Positions 17,150 through 26,210 of a DNA stretch of 53,266 nucleotides are shown in pieces. Made by a program: the position numbers and the translations under genes. The DNA is from Flavobacteriaceae bacterium (GTDB lineage: Bacteria; Bacteroidota; Bacteroidia; Flavobacteriales; Flavobacteriaceae): positions 1-53,266 of the forward strand of contig CANBWX010000006.1 of assembly GCA_947373225.1 (NCBI GenBank). Reading direction: 5' to 3'. Position 1 is the first letter of the stretch. Each line of letters begins with the position of its first letter. The notes under the pieces are model-generated. The model was not told the origin of the DNA. It saw only the letters and a list, made by a program, of their open reading frames with translations, and searched no databases.

Positions 17150-18537
17150 TAATTAACTTTTTTATTCATCTTAAAATGATCCTGATAACGGTTATTGGTA
17201 GCTTTATTAAAAATAGTGGAATAGAACTTTAAACCACTAGAAAAAATTTCTTTATAAGATAATGTCAACTCTTTATTTAAAAAGTACATTCCCATCCAAA
17301 TACCAATTAAAGTGAATAGTATTGACGCAACCGCTACAAGGAGTAATGATTTGAATATAAAAATAGCGATGAGGTCTCCTGCAACATTAGCAATAACCAT
17401 AAAAAACACTTTTAAAGCATTAATGTTTGGTTTGTTTACACTGTCGAGACCTATACCTGTCATCCTGTCGATGGGTAATAATAGCCCATAAATTGAAAAT
17501 ACACGGACAATATTTACCACATTAAATCCAGTAATTGGATCTGTTTTTAAATATTGATTTCCTGAAAGTAAAAACACAAAAAATTCTGCAAAAACAAAAG
17601 TGAATAAACTTATTAATACAAACAAATAAGTGAGTGCACCAGCGTAGGAGTAAAACAAATCTTTTACCTCATCAATTTTATGATGAATGCTTGCTTTAGA
17701 CATTTTAGGAAATGCTGTAGCTACAAAGCTACGCAAAGGAATCTGTTGCAATTCAGTAAGTTTTAAAGGGATGCTATAAAGTGCTACAGCTGCATTTCCT
17801 AGTGGGCTGAGACTAATAATCAAGACATCAGCACTTCGTAATAGGTTGGTTCCTATAAGTGTAAAAGTCGTGTATTTTCCAAAATGCAATAAAGTTTTAT
17901 TAGTTTCTATAGTAGCACTTGTAATATGTTTTGTTCCATCCCAACCAGCTATTATACTAATAAATGAGGTAAAAGCATTGATAGTAAGAATTGCAATAAC
18001 CAATTGTGTTAAAGTCAATTTTAGAAAAAAATAATTAACTAAAAGTACTAGAAAAAAGGATCCACTATTTATAGCTTTAATTGCTAATATTTTTGCATAC
18101 TTTCTATCTGCTTGTAATACTACGAGGGCATTATTCCAAGGTAGATTTAAAAAGGCTAATAATGGATACCATTTAAAAAACAAACTATAACCGGAATTAC
18201 TTATCGCTTCTTTAAAAATAATAGTACATGATATTAAAATAATTGCAATTAAAACAGTGGCTCCAAGACCTATTAAAGCATTAGAACCTATTAGTTTAAT
18301 TCTTTCAGCATCATCTGCACCAGACAAATATCTAATTAAACCAGTGTTGGTAATTCCAAATCTAAACATTTCAACAAATGATCCTGCTGTGATAAACAAA
18401 ACCCATTGTCCAAAAATCTCCAATGACAAACTTCTTGTAAGCAAAGCAAATCCTGCAATACCCAAAATTGCGATAACCATATTTCCTGTTAATGACAGAA
18501 AATTATCTTCACGTACAATTTTTTTAAGTTTCTTCAT
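17149..18537 (-). CDS. Polysaccharide flippase (Wzx/MATE-like)
   Basis: 462-residue inner-membrane protein with 12-14 predicted helices of the MOP/PST superfamily. The opening GNMVIAILGIAGFALLTRSL matches the first helix and loop of Wzx proteins, and GQWVLFITAGSFVEMFRFG fits helix 2. It would translocate undecaprenyl-diphosphate-linked repeat units across the membrane. It is coupled to the polymerase gene by a 1-nt overlap and lies 12 nt after the Wzz/kinase-like gene. Confidence 0.9.
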   Translation of the reverse strand: MKKLKKIVREDNFLSLTGNMVIAILGIAGFALLTRSLSLEIFGQWVLFITAGSFVEMFRFGITNTGLIRYLSGADDAERIKLIGSNALIGLGATVLIAIILISCTIIFKEAISNSGYSLFFKWYPLLAFLNLPWNNALVVLQADRKYAKILAIKAINSGSFFLVLLVNYFFLKLTLTQLVIAILTINAFTSFISIIAGWDGTKHITSATIETNKTLLHFGKYTTFTLIGTNLLRSADVLIISLSPLGNAAVALYSIPLKLTELQQIPLRSFVATAFPKMSKASIHHKIDEVKDLFYSYAGALTYLFVLISLFTFVFAEFFVFLLSGNQYLKTDPITGFNVVNIVRVFSIYGLLLPIDRMTGIGLDSVNKPNINALKVFFMVIANVAGDLIAIFIFKSLLLVAVASILFTLIGIWMGMYFLNKELTLSYKEIFSSGLKFYSTIFNKATNNRYQDHFKMNKKVN

Positions 18538-18549
18538 TAATTAAATTTG

Positions 18550-20928
18550 TTATATTTGATTTTTAGTAAAAAATTGAAACTGGAACATCGTTTTTATTTT
18601 CTTTCTTAATATACTTCTCTTTTTAGGTAATTCTCCTAATAGAGATTCAACTTCCTTAAGCTCAACTCCATTGACTAAAAAATGTATTTTAGAGCCAGAA
18701 AGAGGAAGTATACTATTCAATGCAGATTGATCCGCTTCTGACCATAATCTATTGGAGCGACAAATAAGAATATCAATATCAGAATGAGTATATAATTCAG
18801 TTGGATAATTATTGTAGATTATAGGTGGTAATTCTATGATAACATAATCGGGGATATAATCAATTTTTATATTATTTTGCTCGAGAAGGTCTTTATAACT
18901 TTTTGCTTTATAAAATTGTTTATTTATTGCATAGGTAAAATATTCAGAAGGCGCAAGATAACTTGTTACATCTGATAGAAATGAATTATTTAAATCAATC
19001 CTTGGATCTGGATAACCTAAAAGTTTAATCAAAAAAGGAAATCTTCTTTGCTTTTTAATATTTTGCTGCTTGATTGAATAATTTAGAAATAGTATTTTTT
19101 TTCCTTCTTTTTTTAGTTCTCTAGCAATATTTCCTGCTAAAACAGTTTTTCCTTCCATTTTTTGAGTACTAAAAAGGACTATTGTTTTTACAGAATCTTC
19201 AGGGCTATGTGTACTTAAAAACTGTTTTATATTTTGAGTAATAATTTCAATTAATCGATTTTTAATGAAAGGTAAATTGATTGTGTCTGGATGGAGCAAT
19301 ATTTTGGGAGCCATTCCTAAAGAGGTTAGTTTTAATATTCCACCAGCTTTTTTAGAATTTTTTAATGTATCATCAAAATATTCCATTATTATTAAAATTC
19401 CTAAAGTCAAAATAAAACCTAAAAATGCTGCTGCAATAATAAGTATTTTTCTTTTTGTAGGCATTGGTGATAATGGATAAAAAGGAGGGTCAATTGCTTT
19501 TACGTTAGAAGACATTGCGTTGTCTTGTAATTTAAGTTTAGCTAAATTTAAACCATGAAGAATTTCAATGTAACCTTGTACGGATACTGAAATCTCTCTT
19601 TCAATTCTTGTTATATTAGCACCTGCTGGAGCATAAATTGCATATTGTTTTTGAAAATTTTTATTGTCAATATCCATAACTTTAAGCTTCGCTTTTATGT
19701 TTTCAGATTCCACAATTTTATCCATCCAATCTGGAAGAACTTTGCTTACAGGTAATCCGTCAACTGTGTTTTGATAGGAATATAATTCATTTATACTTTT
19801 GCTAATCTCATTCGTTAAATTTTCGGATTGTTTTTTTAATTCGGACATTTTAACCGTGCTTTTCGTGTCTTTGTTTGACTCTATTTCAGCTTGAGTTAGG
19901 GCTATTTCATAATTAAGATCTCCTAATTGTTTCTTTTTTTCAAGAACCAAGGTGCTCTTTAGTTGTATGATTTCTTGAATATTTAATTTTTTTTCTAACC
20001 TTTTTGTTGCTGCTTCAATTCCCGCTAAATCCGCTTTTTTATTATTGTATTTTACTTCCATATCCTCCTTTACATTGGCTACAGCTTTACTTTGCTCATA
20101 ATAGTTTATGATGTTGTACGATTTATTAAAGTTAAGGAGTTTATCTTCACCATCTTTTAATTTTTCATTTGCGCTTGCTAGTTGTGCTTCAAAGTATTTT
20201 ACAACAGCATCTGACCTGTTTTCTTTAACATTTCTATAGTTTTTTATACAAACCTCATTAAAGATAGCTAGTGTTTGCTGACAAATACCGGGGTCGTTAA
20301 CTGTATAAGTTAACTTTATGATGTCGCTATTAGATATTCTTATAGCTTTTACGGATGATATTGCATTAATAGAATAATGAGGATCTTCAAAATTAAGTAA
20401 TTCGTAAACAAAATTAGAATTGCTACTATTCTTTAAAGCCGTTAAATTTTTTACGGTTTTTTCATAATTAATTTTATTTATTTCTGGTGGAAATAAGGAC
20501 CCTTCAGACTTATTTTGCATTATTGAATCATCATCTGAGTGATTCCCTTTTTCTATATAATGATAAAGTTCCTTTGGAATTTTTAATTTTAATTTTTCAA
20601 AATTAGCGGAGGATATATATTTTGGGTTTGCCTTATGCAACATTAAGTGTTGTGCCAATAACCGAATTCCAACTTCTTCTTGAGTTTCTCTTGACTGGAT
20701 AATATTAATTAAATTATCAAAAGCAGTATTAGTAGCTTGATAATTAAATGTTTTATCCATTTCTATGGTAGAACCTGAAGCAATTCCAGTATATAAAAGG
20801 GATTGTGAAGAATATTCAAAATGTGGCTTGAGTGTAAGTACAAAAACTAATAATGCAAGTAAGATGGGCACAATTATTAATAGCATCAAATGCTTCAATA
20901 TTAACCGTATAAATTCAATTATTTTCAT
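18550..20928 (-). CDS. Wzz/BY-kinase-like polysaccharide co-polymerase, kinase motifs degenerate
   Basis: 792 residues from the ATG at 20926-20928. A start 33 nt further upstream would overlap the TolC-like gene, while the chosen one leaves a 4-nt gap. The Wzz domain has one helix at about 12-38, a long periplasmic coiled-coil region (about 240-430) and a second helix at about 490-515. A cytoplasmic ATPase-like domain follows. The P-loop keeps MEGKT, but the Walker A' motif reads ILFLNYSIK with no Asp, Walker B reads VIIELPP with Glu for Asp, and no C-terminal tyrosine cluster exists (end FFTKNQI). It probably controls chain length and export without ordinary autokinase activity; weak ATP binding is possible. 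Confidence 0.85.
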   Translation of the reverse strand: MKIIEFIRLILKHLMLLIIVPILLALLVFVLTLKPHFEYSSQSLLYTGIASGSTIEMDKTFNYQATNTAFDNLINIIQSRETQEEVGIRLLAQHLMLHKANPKYISSANFEKLKLKIPKELYHYIEKGNHSDDDSIMQNKSEGSLFPPEINKINYEKTVKNLTALKNSSNSNFVYELLNFEDPHYSINAISSVKAIRISNSDIIKLTYTVNDPGICQQTLAIFNEVCIKNYRNVKENRSDAVVKYFEAQLASANEKLKDGEDKLLNFNKSYNIINYYEQSKAVANVKEDMEVKYNNKKADLAGIEAATKRLEKKLNIQEIIQLKSTLVLEKKKQLGDLNYEIALTQAEIESNKDTKSTVKMSELKKQSENLTNEISKSINELYSYQNTVDGLPVSKVLPDWMDKIVESENIKAKLKVMDIDNKNFQKQYAIYAPAGANITRIEREISVSVQGYIEILHGLNLAKLKLQDNAMSSNVKAIDPPFYPLSPMPTKRKILIIAAAFLGFILTLGILIIMEYFDDTLKNSKKAGGILKLTSLGMAPKILLHPDTINLPFIKNRLIEIITQNIKQFLSTHSPEDSVKTIVLFSTQKMEGKTVLAGNIARELKKEGKKILFLNYSIKQQNIKKQRRFPFLIKLLGYPDPRIDLNNSFLSDVTSYLAPSEYFTYAINKQFYKAKSYKDLLEQNNIKIDYIPDYVIIELPPIIYNNYPTELYTHSDIDILICRSNRLWSEADQSALNSILPLSGSKIHFLVNGVELKEVESLLGELPKKRSILRKKIKTMFQFQFFTKNQI

Positions 20929-20932
20929 TCTT

Positions 20933-21700
20933 TTAATTTGTAGGTGACGCACTAAAAACAAACCCAGCCATTTCTTCTAATATTTGTTTAGCTGCTAAAT
21001 AATCCGACTTAGCTATTTCATAATCCGACTCCATATTTGAAGACATACTTGATATTCTAACATACTCAGCAATAGGTACTATTCCATTTCTAAATTCCTT
21101 TTCAATCATTTGAAAGTTGACTCTACTATTACCAAGAGTTTCCGATTTTATTCGAAGTAATTTTTGCTTTAAAATTAATTCTTGATATAATTTTATAATA
21201 TTTTGCCTTATCTCATCTTCTTGAAATTGTAACATGCTTTTTGCTTCATCAAGTTCTAGTTTTGCCTGTGCAACCTGATTTTTTCTATTTAAAAAATCGA
21301 ATACAGGAAATTTGAGATAGAGTCCAACACCATAATTCAATTGTTTTGTGTTTGTTGTTAAAGAAGTAGAGGAAGTCCCACCAGTAGCACTTAATGAAGT
21401 ATTATCAAAAGTTCCATATCTAGTATCGGCTTGCATGCCCAAGTTTTTTGTCCAAATAAGACGTTCCGATTTTATATTTAATTCTTTGCCACGTATGGTC
21501 TGATTTCTAAATCGCAACATAGCATTACGTTTTATAACAGAATCAATTATAACTTTTAGCGGCGGTATATTAATTTCATTTTTACTTGTTGACATAATTT
21601 CTGCTGAAGATGTTTGTGCCAATGTATAATTAATACAGAAAGTATTTAGATATAATAGAAAGATAAATTTTAATATTAGTTTCATTTCGCTTAATTTCAT
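20933..21700 (-). CDS. Short TolC-like outer-membrane efflux protein
   Basis: 255 residues with a signal peptide (about 1-28, ending TLAQ). The region LDEAKSMLQFQEDEIRQNIIKLYQELIL and the following helices carry the heptad pattern of TolC-family outer-membrane factors. Normal family members have about 420-480 residues in two repeats; this one has roughly a single repeat with one strand region (LNYGVGLYLKFPVF). It lies directly upstream of the Wzz/BY-kinase-like gene. No Wza-type outer-membrane lipoprotein is encoded in the block, so it may form the export channel (as a larger oligomer) or an accessory to it. Confidence 0.8.
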   Translation of the reverse strand: MKLSEMKLILKFIFLLYLNTFCINYTLAQTSSAEIMSTSKNEINIPPLKVIIDSVIKRNAMLRFRNQTIRGKELNIKSERLIWTKNLGMQADTRYGTFDNTSLSATGGTSSTSLTTNTKQLNYGVGLYLKFPVFDFLNRKNQVAQAKLELDEAKSMLQFQEDEIRQNIIKLYQELILKQKLLRIKSETLGNSRVNFQMIEKEFRNGIVPIAEYVRISSMSSNMESDYEIAKSDYLAAKQILEEMAGFVFSASPTN

Positions 21701-21709
21701 TGTAGTTTT

Positions 21710-22909
21710 TTATACAGAATCTTTTTGTAATAATGCAGGTATGGTTCTTAAAATGAGTTTAATATCATACCAAAATGAAAAATTATCGCCTTCAAAATGT
21801 TCAGCATATTCATTGTCTAGACGCATTCGTTCTTCTTCAGACATGTTACCTCCTTTTCCTCTCAATTCAACTTGCCATAAACCAGTAATTCCGGCTGGAG
21901 CCAAAAAGCGTTTTGATAATGAGTCGGCTGTAAGTAATTCTGCTTCATATACTGGTAAAGGTCTATTGCCTACAATAGACATATCACCTTTTATAACATT
22001 AATAAGTTGAGGTAATTCATCAATACTGGTATTTCGGATAAATTTACCAACTCGTGTAACTCTAGGATCATCAACAATTTTAACAAATGTAGAATCATTT
22101 TTTGCGGTTTCGGTTTTTTGAAAATTATACCAATAATCACAAATTTCATGGGTGTCAATATACATTATTGGTGAGCAAGTTTCATCTTTTGGTAACTTAC
22201 TGCATCTTGGGCAGGGCAGGTCTGATAAATTATTTTCAGGCTTTTGTTCCGTATTATATTGATTTTTTTCTTTGGCTAGTTTTTTCAATAGTTCATCTGA
22301 TCCAGTTCTCATAGAACGTAATTTGTAAAAATCGAAAGTTTTTCTGCCTACTCTTTTTGAAATGTAATATACTTTGCCTTTTGATTCTAATTTTATAGCA
22401 AGCAATATCAGTAATAAAAAAGGAGAGGCCACTAACAATACTGATGATGCCACTAGAATATCAAAAATTCGTTTTGAAAGAGGCATTCTATATGCTTCGT
22501 CATTAATTTCAGGTAATTTTGCAATCTTTGATGCCTTTTTGTGAAGGCAAAGAAATTCTATCCTACGAATAATGTCTTCCGGATTAGCAACAGAGGTCAC
22601 ATAGTAATCATCAACTCGTTTTTTGAATGCCAGTTTGTATGTATCACTATTAAATTCCTTCGCTAAAAGAATGAAAGGAATGGCATCATATTCTGAATGT
22701 TCTCTTATCCAATCAAATAGAAATAATCCGTTATTTCCCGGTAAATTATAATTGCAAATTATTGCCGCTGGTGGTTTATTTGAATTAAGATAATTGGTAG
22801 CTTGAATGCTATTTTCTATCGCAATTAGTGCTATTTTCTTGTTTTGATTTATAACTTGAAAATACTCTGGGGGAATACCAATGCATAGTATGTTTATAAT
22901 TGGGGGCAT
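21710..22909 (-). CDS. Initiating sugar transferase with N-terminal receiver-like domain
   Basis: 399 residues. Residues 1-125 have a receiver (CheY-like) fold, but the phospho-acceptor is Asn53 (ICNYNLPG), the early acidic pair is absent (NILCIGIPP), and the Thr/Ser and Lys positions are replaced: a pseudo-receiver. Residues about 140-399 are a bacterial sugar transferase: membrane segment 149-172, KLRSMRTG (196-203), NTSIDELPQ (293-301), SIVGNRPLP and APAGITGLWQV. It would transfer a sugar-1-phosphate to undecaprenyl phosphate, the first step of the polysaccharide. An extra loop with C233, C236, C245, H254 and C257 could bind a metal. The upstream genes encode an intact receiver and an HPt protein. 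Confidence 0.9.
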   Translation of the reverse strand: MPPIINILCIGIPPEYFQVINQNKKIALIAIENSIQATNYLNSNKPPAAIICNYNLPGNNGLFLFDWIREHSEYDAIPFILLAKEFNSDTYKLAFKKRVDDYYVTSVANPEDIIRRIEFLCLHKKASKIAKLPEINDEAYRMPLSKRIFDILVASSVLLVASPFLLLILLAIKLESKGKVYYISKRVGRKTFDFYKLRSMRTGSDELLKKLAKEKNQYNTEQKPENNLSDLPCPRCSKLPKDETCSPIMYIDTHEICDYWYNFQKTETAKNDSTFVKIVDDPRVTRVGKFIRNTSIDELPQLINVIKGDMSIVGNRPLPVYEAELLTADSLSKRFLAPAGITGLWQVELRGKGGNMSEEERMRLDNEYAEHFEGDNFSFWYDIKLILRTIPALLQKDSV

Positions 22910-22964
22910 AATTATTTGATTAGATTCGTTAAGCTAGTTTAAAAATCTCCTGGTTTTTACGTAT

Positions 22965-23351
22965 TTACCATTCTATTGAAAAGTGAATTGGAAAAATATT
23001 TTTTTTAACCAATTCTTCAAGTTCTTCAGGATTAAAAGGTTTTGTTAAGTAATCTTGGGCGCCTAATCTATAACACTTTATGCGTTCTTTACTTTCAGAT
23101 CTCCCAGACAGCATAATAAATGGCGTATGTTTTATAAATCCTCTCTGACGAACTTTGGTTAAAAACTCATAACCATCCATTTCTGTCATTTGAATATCAC
23201 ATATTATTAAATCAGGAAGATTTTCTTCAAGCCAATCTAAAGCTTCTTGACCATTATTAATTGAAACAACGTCATAATCTTGAGAAAGGAAATTTTCTAA
23301 TAAAAGACGGATACTTTTTTCATCATCTACTACTAATATTTTTTTCTTCAT
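22965..23351 (-). CDS. Stand-alone response-regulator receiver
   Basis: 128 residues, a single CheY-like domain with no output domain. The active site is complete: acidic pair D9-D10 (LVVDDEKS), phospho-acceptor D52 (IICDIQMTEMDGY), Ser82 (MLSGRSES) and Lys104 (YLTKPFNPEEL). It lies 3 nt after the HPt gene and 55 nt before the sugar transferase, so it is probably one link in a relay that regulates polysaccharide initiation by protein contact rather than DNA binding. The cognate histidine kinase is not in the window. Confidence 0.93.
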   Translation of the reverse strand: MKKKILVVDDEKSIRLLLENFLSQDYDVVSINNGQEALDWLEENLPDLIICDIQMTEMDGYEFLTKVRQRGFIKHTPFIMLSGRSESKERIKCYRLGAQDYLTKPFNPEELEELVKKNIFPIHFSIEW

Positions 23352-23354
23352 AAT

Positions 23355-23735
23355 TTAATTAATTATATTAAAATCATTTTTCATTTTATCAACAACTTCA
23401 TTTGTAAGATTTTTAAAACTTAGTATTTTCAAGTCTAATTCTGATGGTTGAGATTCTTTTATTAATAAATCTTCTATATAAAGTAATTCTTTTTCTAATG
23501 TAATTGTACCAAAATAAGTTAGGGTTGGTTTTGTTTTATGAACCAAACTTTTAATTCTTGAAAAATCTTTTTCAGAATAAGCGGACATAATTTCTTGAAT
23601 AAATTGTGAAACTTGGTCGATGAAAACTTCGACCATTTCCGCAACCTTTTCTTCATTCCCACGGCACATTTTATGAATTAATTGTAAGTCATATAATTGT
23701 ATTGGAGGCAGATCTGAGTTTTGGGGCGATTTCAT
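23355..23735 (-). CDS. Histidine phosphotransfer (HPt) protein
   Basis: 126 residues, predicted as a four-helix bundle. SLVHKTKPTLTYFG places the probable phospho-His at residue 66 and resembles the HPt consensus AHxLKGSSxxxG, with the usual Lys and downstream Gly present. Its neighbours are a receiver gene (3-nt gap) and the receiver-fused transferase, so it probably shuttles phosphate to the intact receiver. No kinase is nearby. A 14-bp inverted repeat lies 54-90 nt upstream of the start. Confidence 0.85.
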   Translation of the reverse strand: MKSPQNSDLPPIQLYDLQLIHKMCRGNEEKVAEMVEVFIDQVSQFIQEIMSAYSEKDFSRIKSLVHKTKPTLTYFGTITLEKELLYIEDLLIKESQPSELDLKILSFKNLTNEVVDKMKNDFNIIN

Positions 23736-23788
23736 AATTGCTTGAATATGTGATGTGTACTATTTTTTGTATTGAATGAATCTTGTCA

Positions 23789-23825
23789 AATCTATTAAAT
23801 AAAGACTAAAATTATTTAATAGATT
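23789..23825. repeat. Perfect 14-bp inverted repeat upstream of HPt gene
   Basis: Arms AATCTATTAAATAA (23789-23802) and TTATTTAATAGATT (23812-23825) with a 9-nt loop. On the minus strand a TAGATTTG sequence (23787-23794), matching the -7 consensus, overlaps the downstream arm, so this may be an operator over an internal promoter or an mRNA hairpin. No T-run follows. Confidence 0.6.
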
Positions 23826-23873
23826 GAGAATTTGACTCCAGATTTATCTAACGAAAGCTATATTTATGTTAAT

Positions 23874-24812
23874 TTATATAACGGATTTAAAAAACGCTAT
23901 AGTCTTTATTAAACCCTCATCTAATTCTATTTTAGGCGCCCATTTTAGTTCTTTTTTTGCAATAGAAATGTCTGGTTGGCGCATCATTGGATCGTCAGAA
24001 GGTAACGGTTTATAAATAATTTTCGAATTTGATCCTGTAAGTTTTATTATTTTTTCAGCAAGTTCAAGAATTGTAAATTCATTTGGATTTCCCATATTTA
24101 CAGGGCCAATGAACTGATCTGGTGAAGCCATCATTTTTATCATTCCTTCTACTAAGTCGTCAACATATTGAAAACTTCTTGTTTGCTGTCCTTTGCCATA
24201 AACAGTAATATCTTGGTTTTGCAAAGCTTGAACGATAAAGTTAGAAACTACCCTTCCGTCATTTGGATCCATTCTTGGGCCATATGTATTGAATATTCGA
24301 ATAATTTTTATTTTAACGTTATTCTGTTTATGATAATCGATAAACAAGGTTTCTGCACATCGTTTTCCTTCATCATAGCAAGAACGTTCTCCAATTGGAT
24401 TAACGTGACCCCAATACGATTCTGGTTGAGGATGAACAAGAGGGTCGCCATAAACTTCACTTGTAGAAGCTTGCAATATTTTTGCGTTTATTCTTTTTGC
24501 GAGACCCAACATATTAATAGCTCCCATAACCGATGTCTTAATAGTTTTGATAGGATTGTGCTGGTAATGTATCGGGGAAGCAGGGCATGCAAGATTGTAA
24601 ATTTCATCGGCTTCAATAAAGAAAGGAGCAGTAACATCATGCCTGATCAATTCAAAATAAGGATTGTCTAACAAGTGTAAAACGTTTTGTTTTTGCCCAG
24701 TAAAAAAATTATCGAGACAATAAACCTCATTACCTTCTTTTAATAAGCGTTCGCATAGGTGTGAGCCAACAAAACCTGCACCACCCGTAATAAGTATTTT
24801 TTTACGTGTCAT
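23874..24812 (-). CDS. uxs: UDP-glucuronate decarboxylase (UDP-xylose synthase)
   Basis: 312-residue extended SDR enzyme converting UDP-glucuronate to UDP-xylose in the cytoplasm. GGAGFVG (10-16) binds NAD; the Ser/Thr in ASTSEVYG and Tyr146/Lys150 (SCYDEGK) are catalytic. [10 protein letters not shown] and the DDLVEGM region match the UXS subgroup. It follows ugd on the same strand (57-nt gap), so the pair makes UDP-GlcA and UDP-Xyl from UDP-Glc. Closely related 4,6-dehydratases are less likely, because [11 protein letters not shown] and the ER-CYDEGKR segment are UXS signatures. Confidence 0.93.
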   Translation of the reverse strand: MTRKKILITGGAGFVGSHLCERLLKEGNEVYCLDNFFTGQKQNVLHLLDNPYFELIRHDVTAPFFIEADEIYNLACPASPIHYQHNPIKTIKTSVMGAINMLGLAKRINAKILQASTSEVYGDPLVHPQPESYWGHVNPIGERSCYDEGKRCAETLFIDYHKQNNVKIKIIRIFNTYGPRMDPNDGRVVSNFIVQALQNQDITVYGKGQQTRSFQYVDDLVEGMIKMMASPDQFIGPVNMGNPNEFTILELAEKIIKLTGSNSKIIYKPLPSDDPMMRQPDISIAKKELKWAPKIELDEGLIKTIAFFKSVI

Positions 24813-24869
24813 AATTTTTAATAAAAGTTGAATTAATTATTTTTAAGATTGGTCAACGATTTAATTAAT

Positions 24870-26210
24870 TTAAGAAGAAGCGAGATTTTTTGTTGTATCA
24901 ACTCCAATACAGAAATAATCAAATCCATGTTCTTTCATTTCGTTTTTATCATAAATATTACGACCGTCAAATATAGCAGGGCTGTTTAACAACTTACTAA
25001 CGATTTTAAAGTTAGGAAATTTAAATTCTGGCCATTCTGTAAGAATAGCTAAACAATCTGCGTCAATTAAAGCTTCGTGTTGGTCATTATAATAAGAAAT
25101 AGTGTCGCCAAAATGATGTTTTGCTTCTTCTAAAGCAACTGGGTCATATGCCTTAACTTTTGCGCCTGCTTCTAGTAATTTTTTAACTATTATTAAAGCG
25201 GGAGCTTCACGCATATCATCTGTTTGAGGTTTAAATGACAGCCCCCACAAAGCAATGGTTTTACCAACTAAATCTCCTTTGAAATATTTATTAATCTTAT
25301 TAAAAATTACTAACTTTTGATCTTTGTTTACTTCCTCTACGGCTTTAAGAATTCGAAGTTCGTATTTGTACTCACTACCAGTTCTTATGAGTGCCTGTAC
25401 ATCTTTTGGAAAACATGATCCTCCATATCCAATTCCTGGGTAAATAAATTTGTTCCCAATTCGAGAATCAGAACCAATACCATTTCTTACCAAATTAATA
25501 TCGGCTCCAACTATTTCACAAAGATTTGCGATATCATTTATAAAACTAATTTTTGTAGCAAGCATTGCATTTGCAGCATACTTTGTCATCTCAGCCGAAA
25601 CAATATCCATAAAAATTAGTGGATGACCATTAAGAGTAAAAGGTTTGTACAAGCTCTTCATGAGTTCCTCAGCTCTAGGGCTATCTAATCCAATAACAAT
25701 TCTATCGGGTTTCAAGAAATCAGCAATAGCAGCTCCTTCTTTAAGAAATTCAGGATTAGAGGCTACATCAAATTCAATATTTACTTTTCGCTTATCAAGT
25801 TCTTCTTGAATAGCTTTTTTTACTTTTTCAGAAGTGCCAACAGGTACGGTGCTTTTTGTGACTACTAATAAATAATCATTTATGGTTTTACCACAATCAC
25901 GAGCAACTGCTAGTACATACTTCAAATCGGCACTTCCATCTTCATCTGGCGGTGTACCCACTGATATAAACAGTACTTCGGAGTCTTTTATGGCCTCAGT
26001 GATATTTGTTGTAAAACTCAAACGACCTTTTTTCATGTTTCGCATCAACATTTCTTCAAGACCGGGTTCATAAATGGGTATTATACCATTATTAAGATTG
26101 TCAATTTTTTTACTATCAATATCAACGCAAACAACATTAATACCTACTTCAGAAAAGCAAGCGCCTGTAACAAGCCCAACATATCCGCTTCCAACAATTG
26201 TAACTTTCAT
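24870..26210 (-). CDS. ugd: UDP-glucose 6-dehydrogenase
   Basis: 446 residues from the ATG at 26208-26210. A longer frame reaches 26285, but its extra 25 residues precede the canonical [16 protein letters not shown] start. The enzyme oxidises UDP-glucose to UDP-glucuronate using two NAD+. The GSGYVG fingerprint is at 7-12, the catalytic Cys lies in [10 protein letters not shown] near residue 260, and the C-terminal UDP-binding domain ([16 protein letters not shown]) is complete. It is the first gene of the polysaccharide block, preceded by a long AT-rich non-coding region likely to hold the main promoter. Confidence 0.96.
   Translation of the reverse strand: MKVTIVGSGYVGLVTGACFSEVGINVVCVDIDSKKIDNLNNGIIPIYEPGLEEMLMRNMKKGRLSFTTNITEAIKDSEVLFISVGTPPDEDGSADLKYVLAVARDCGKTINDYLLVVTKSTVPVGTSEKVKKAIQEELDKRKVNIEFDVASNPEFLKEGAAIADFLKPDRIVIGLDSPRAEELMKSLYKPFTLNGHPLIFMDIVSAEMTKYAANAMLATKISFINDIANLCEIVGADINLVRNGIGSDSRIGNKFIYPGIGYGGSCFPKDVQALIRTGSEYKYELRILKAVEEVNKDQKLVIFNKINKYFKGDLVGKTIALWGLSFKPQTDDMREAPALIIVKKLLEAGAKVKAYDPVALEEAKHHFGDTISYYNDQHEALIDADCLAILTEWPEFKFPNFKIVSKLLNSPAIFDGRNIYDKNEMKEHGFDYFCIGVDTTKNLASS

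Noticed and set aside
18550..20928. Calling the Wzz-like protein's P-loop broken because the first Gly of GxxxxGKT is missing
   Set aside because: BY-kinases such as Wzc also lack this first Gly; only the Walker A', Walker B and C-terminal changes are counted as degeneration.
24168..24671. Plus-strand open frame of 167 codons inside uxs
   Set aside because: Antisense to a strongly conserved enzyme; low-complexity composition and no recognisable motif.
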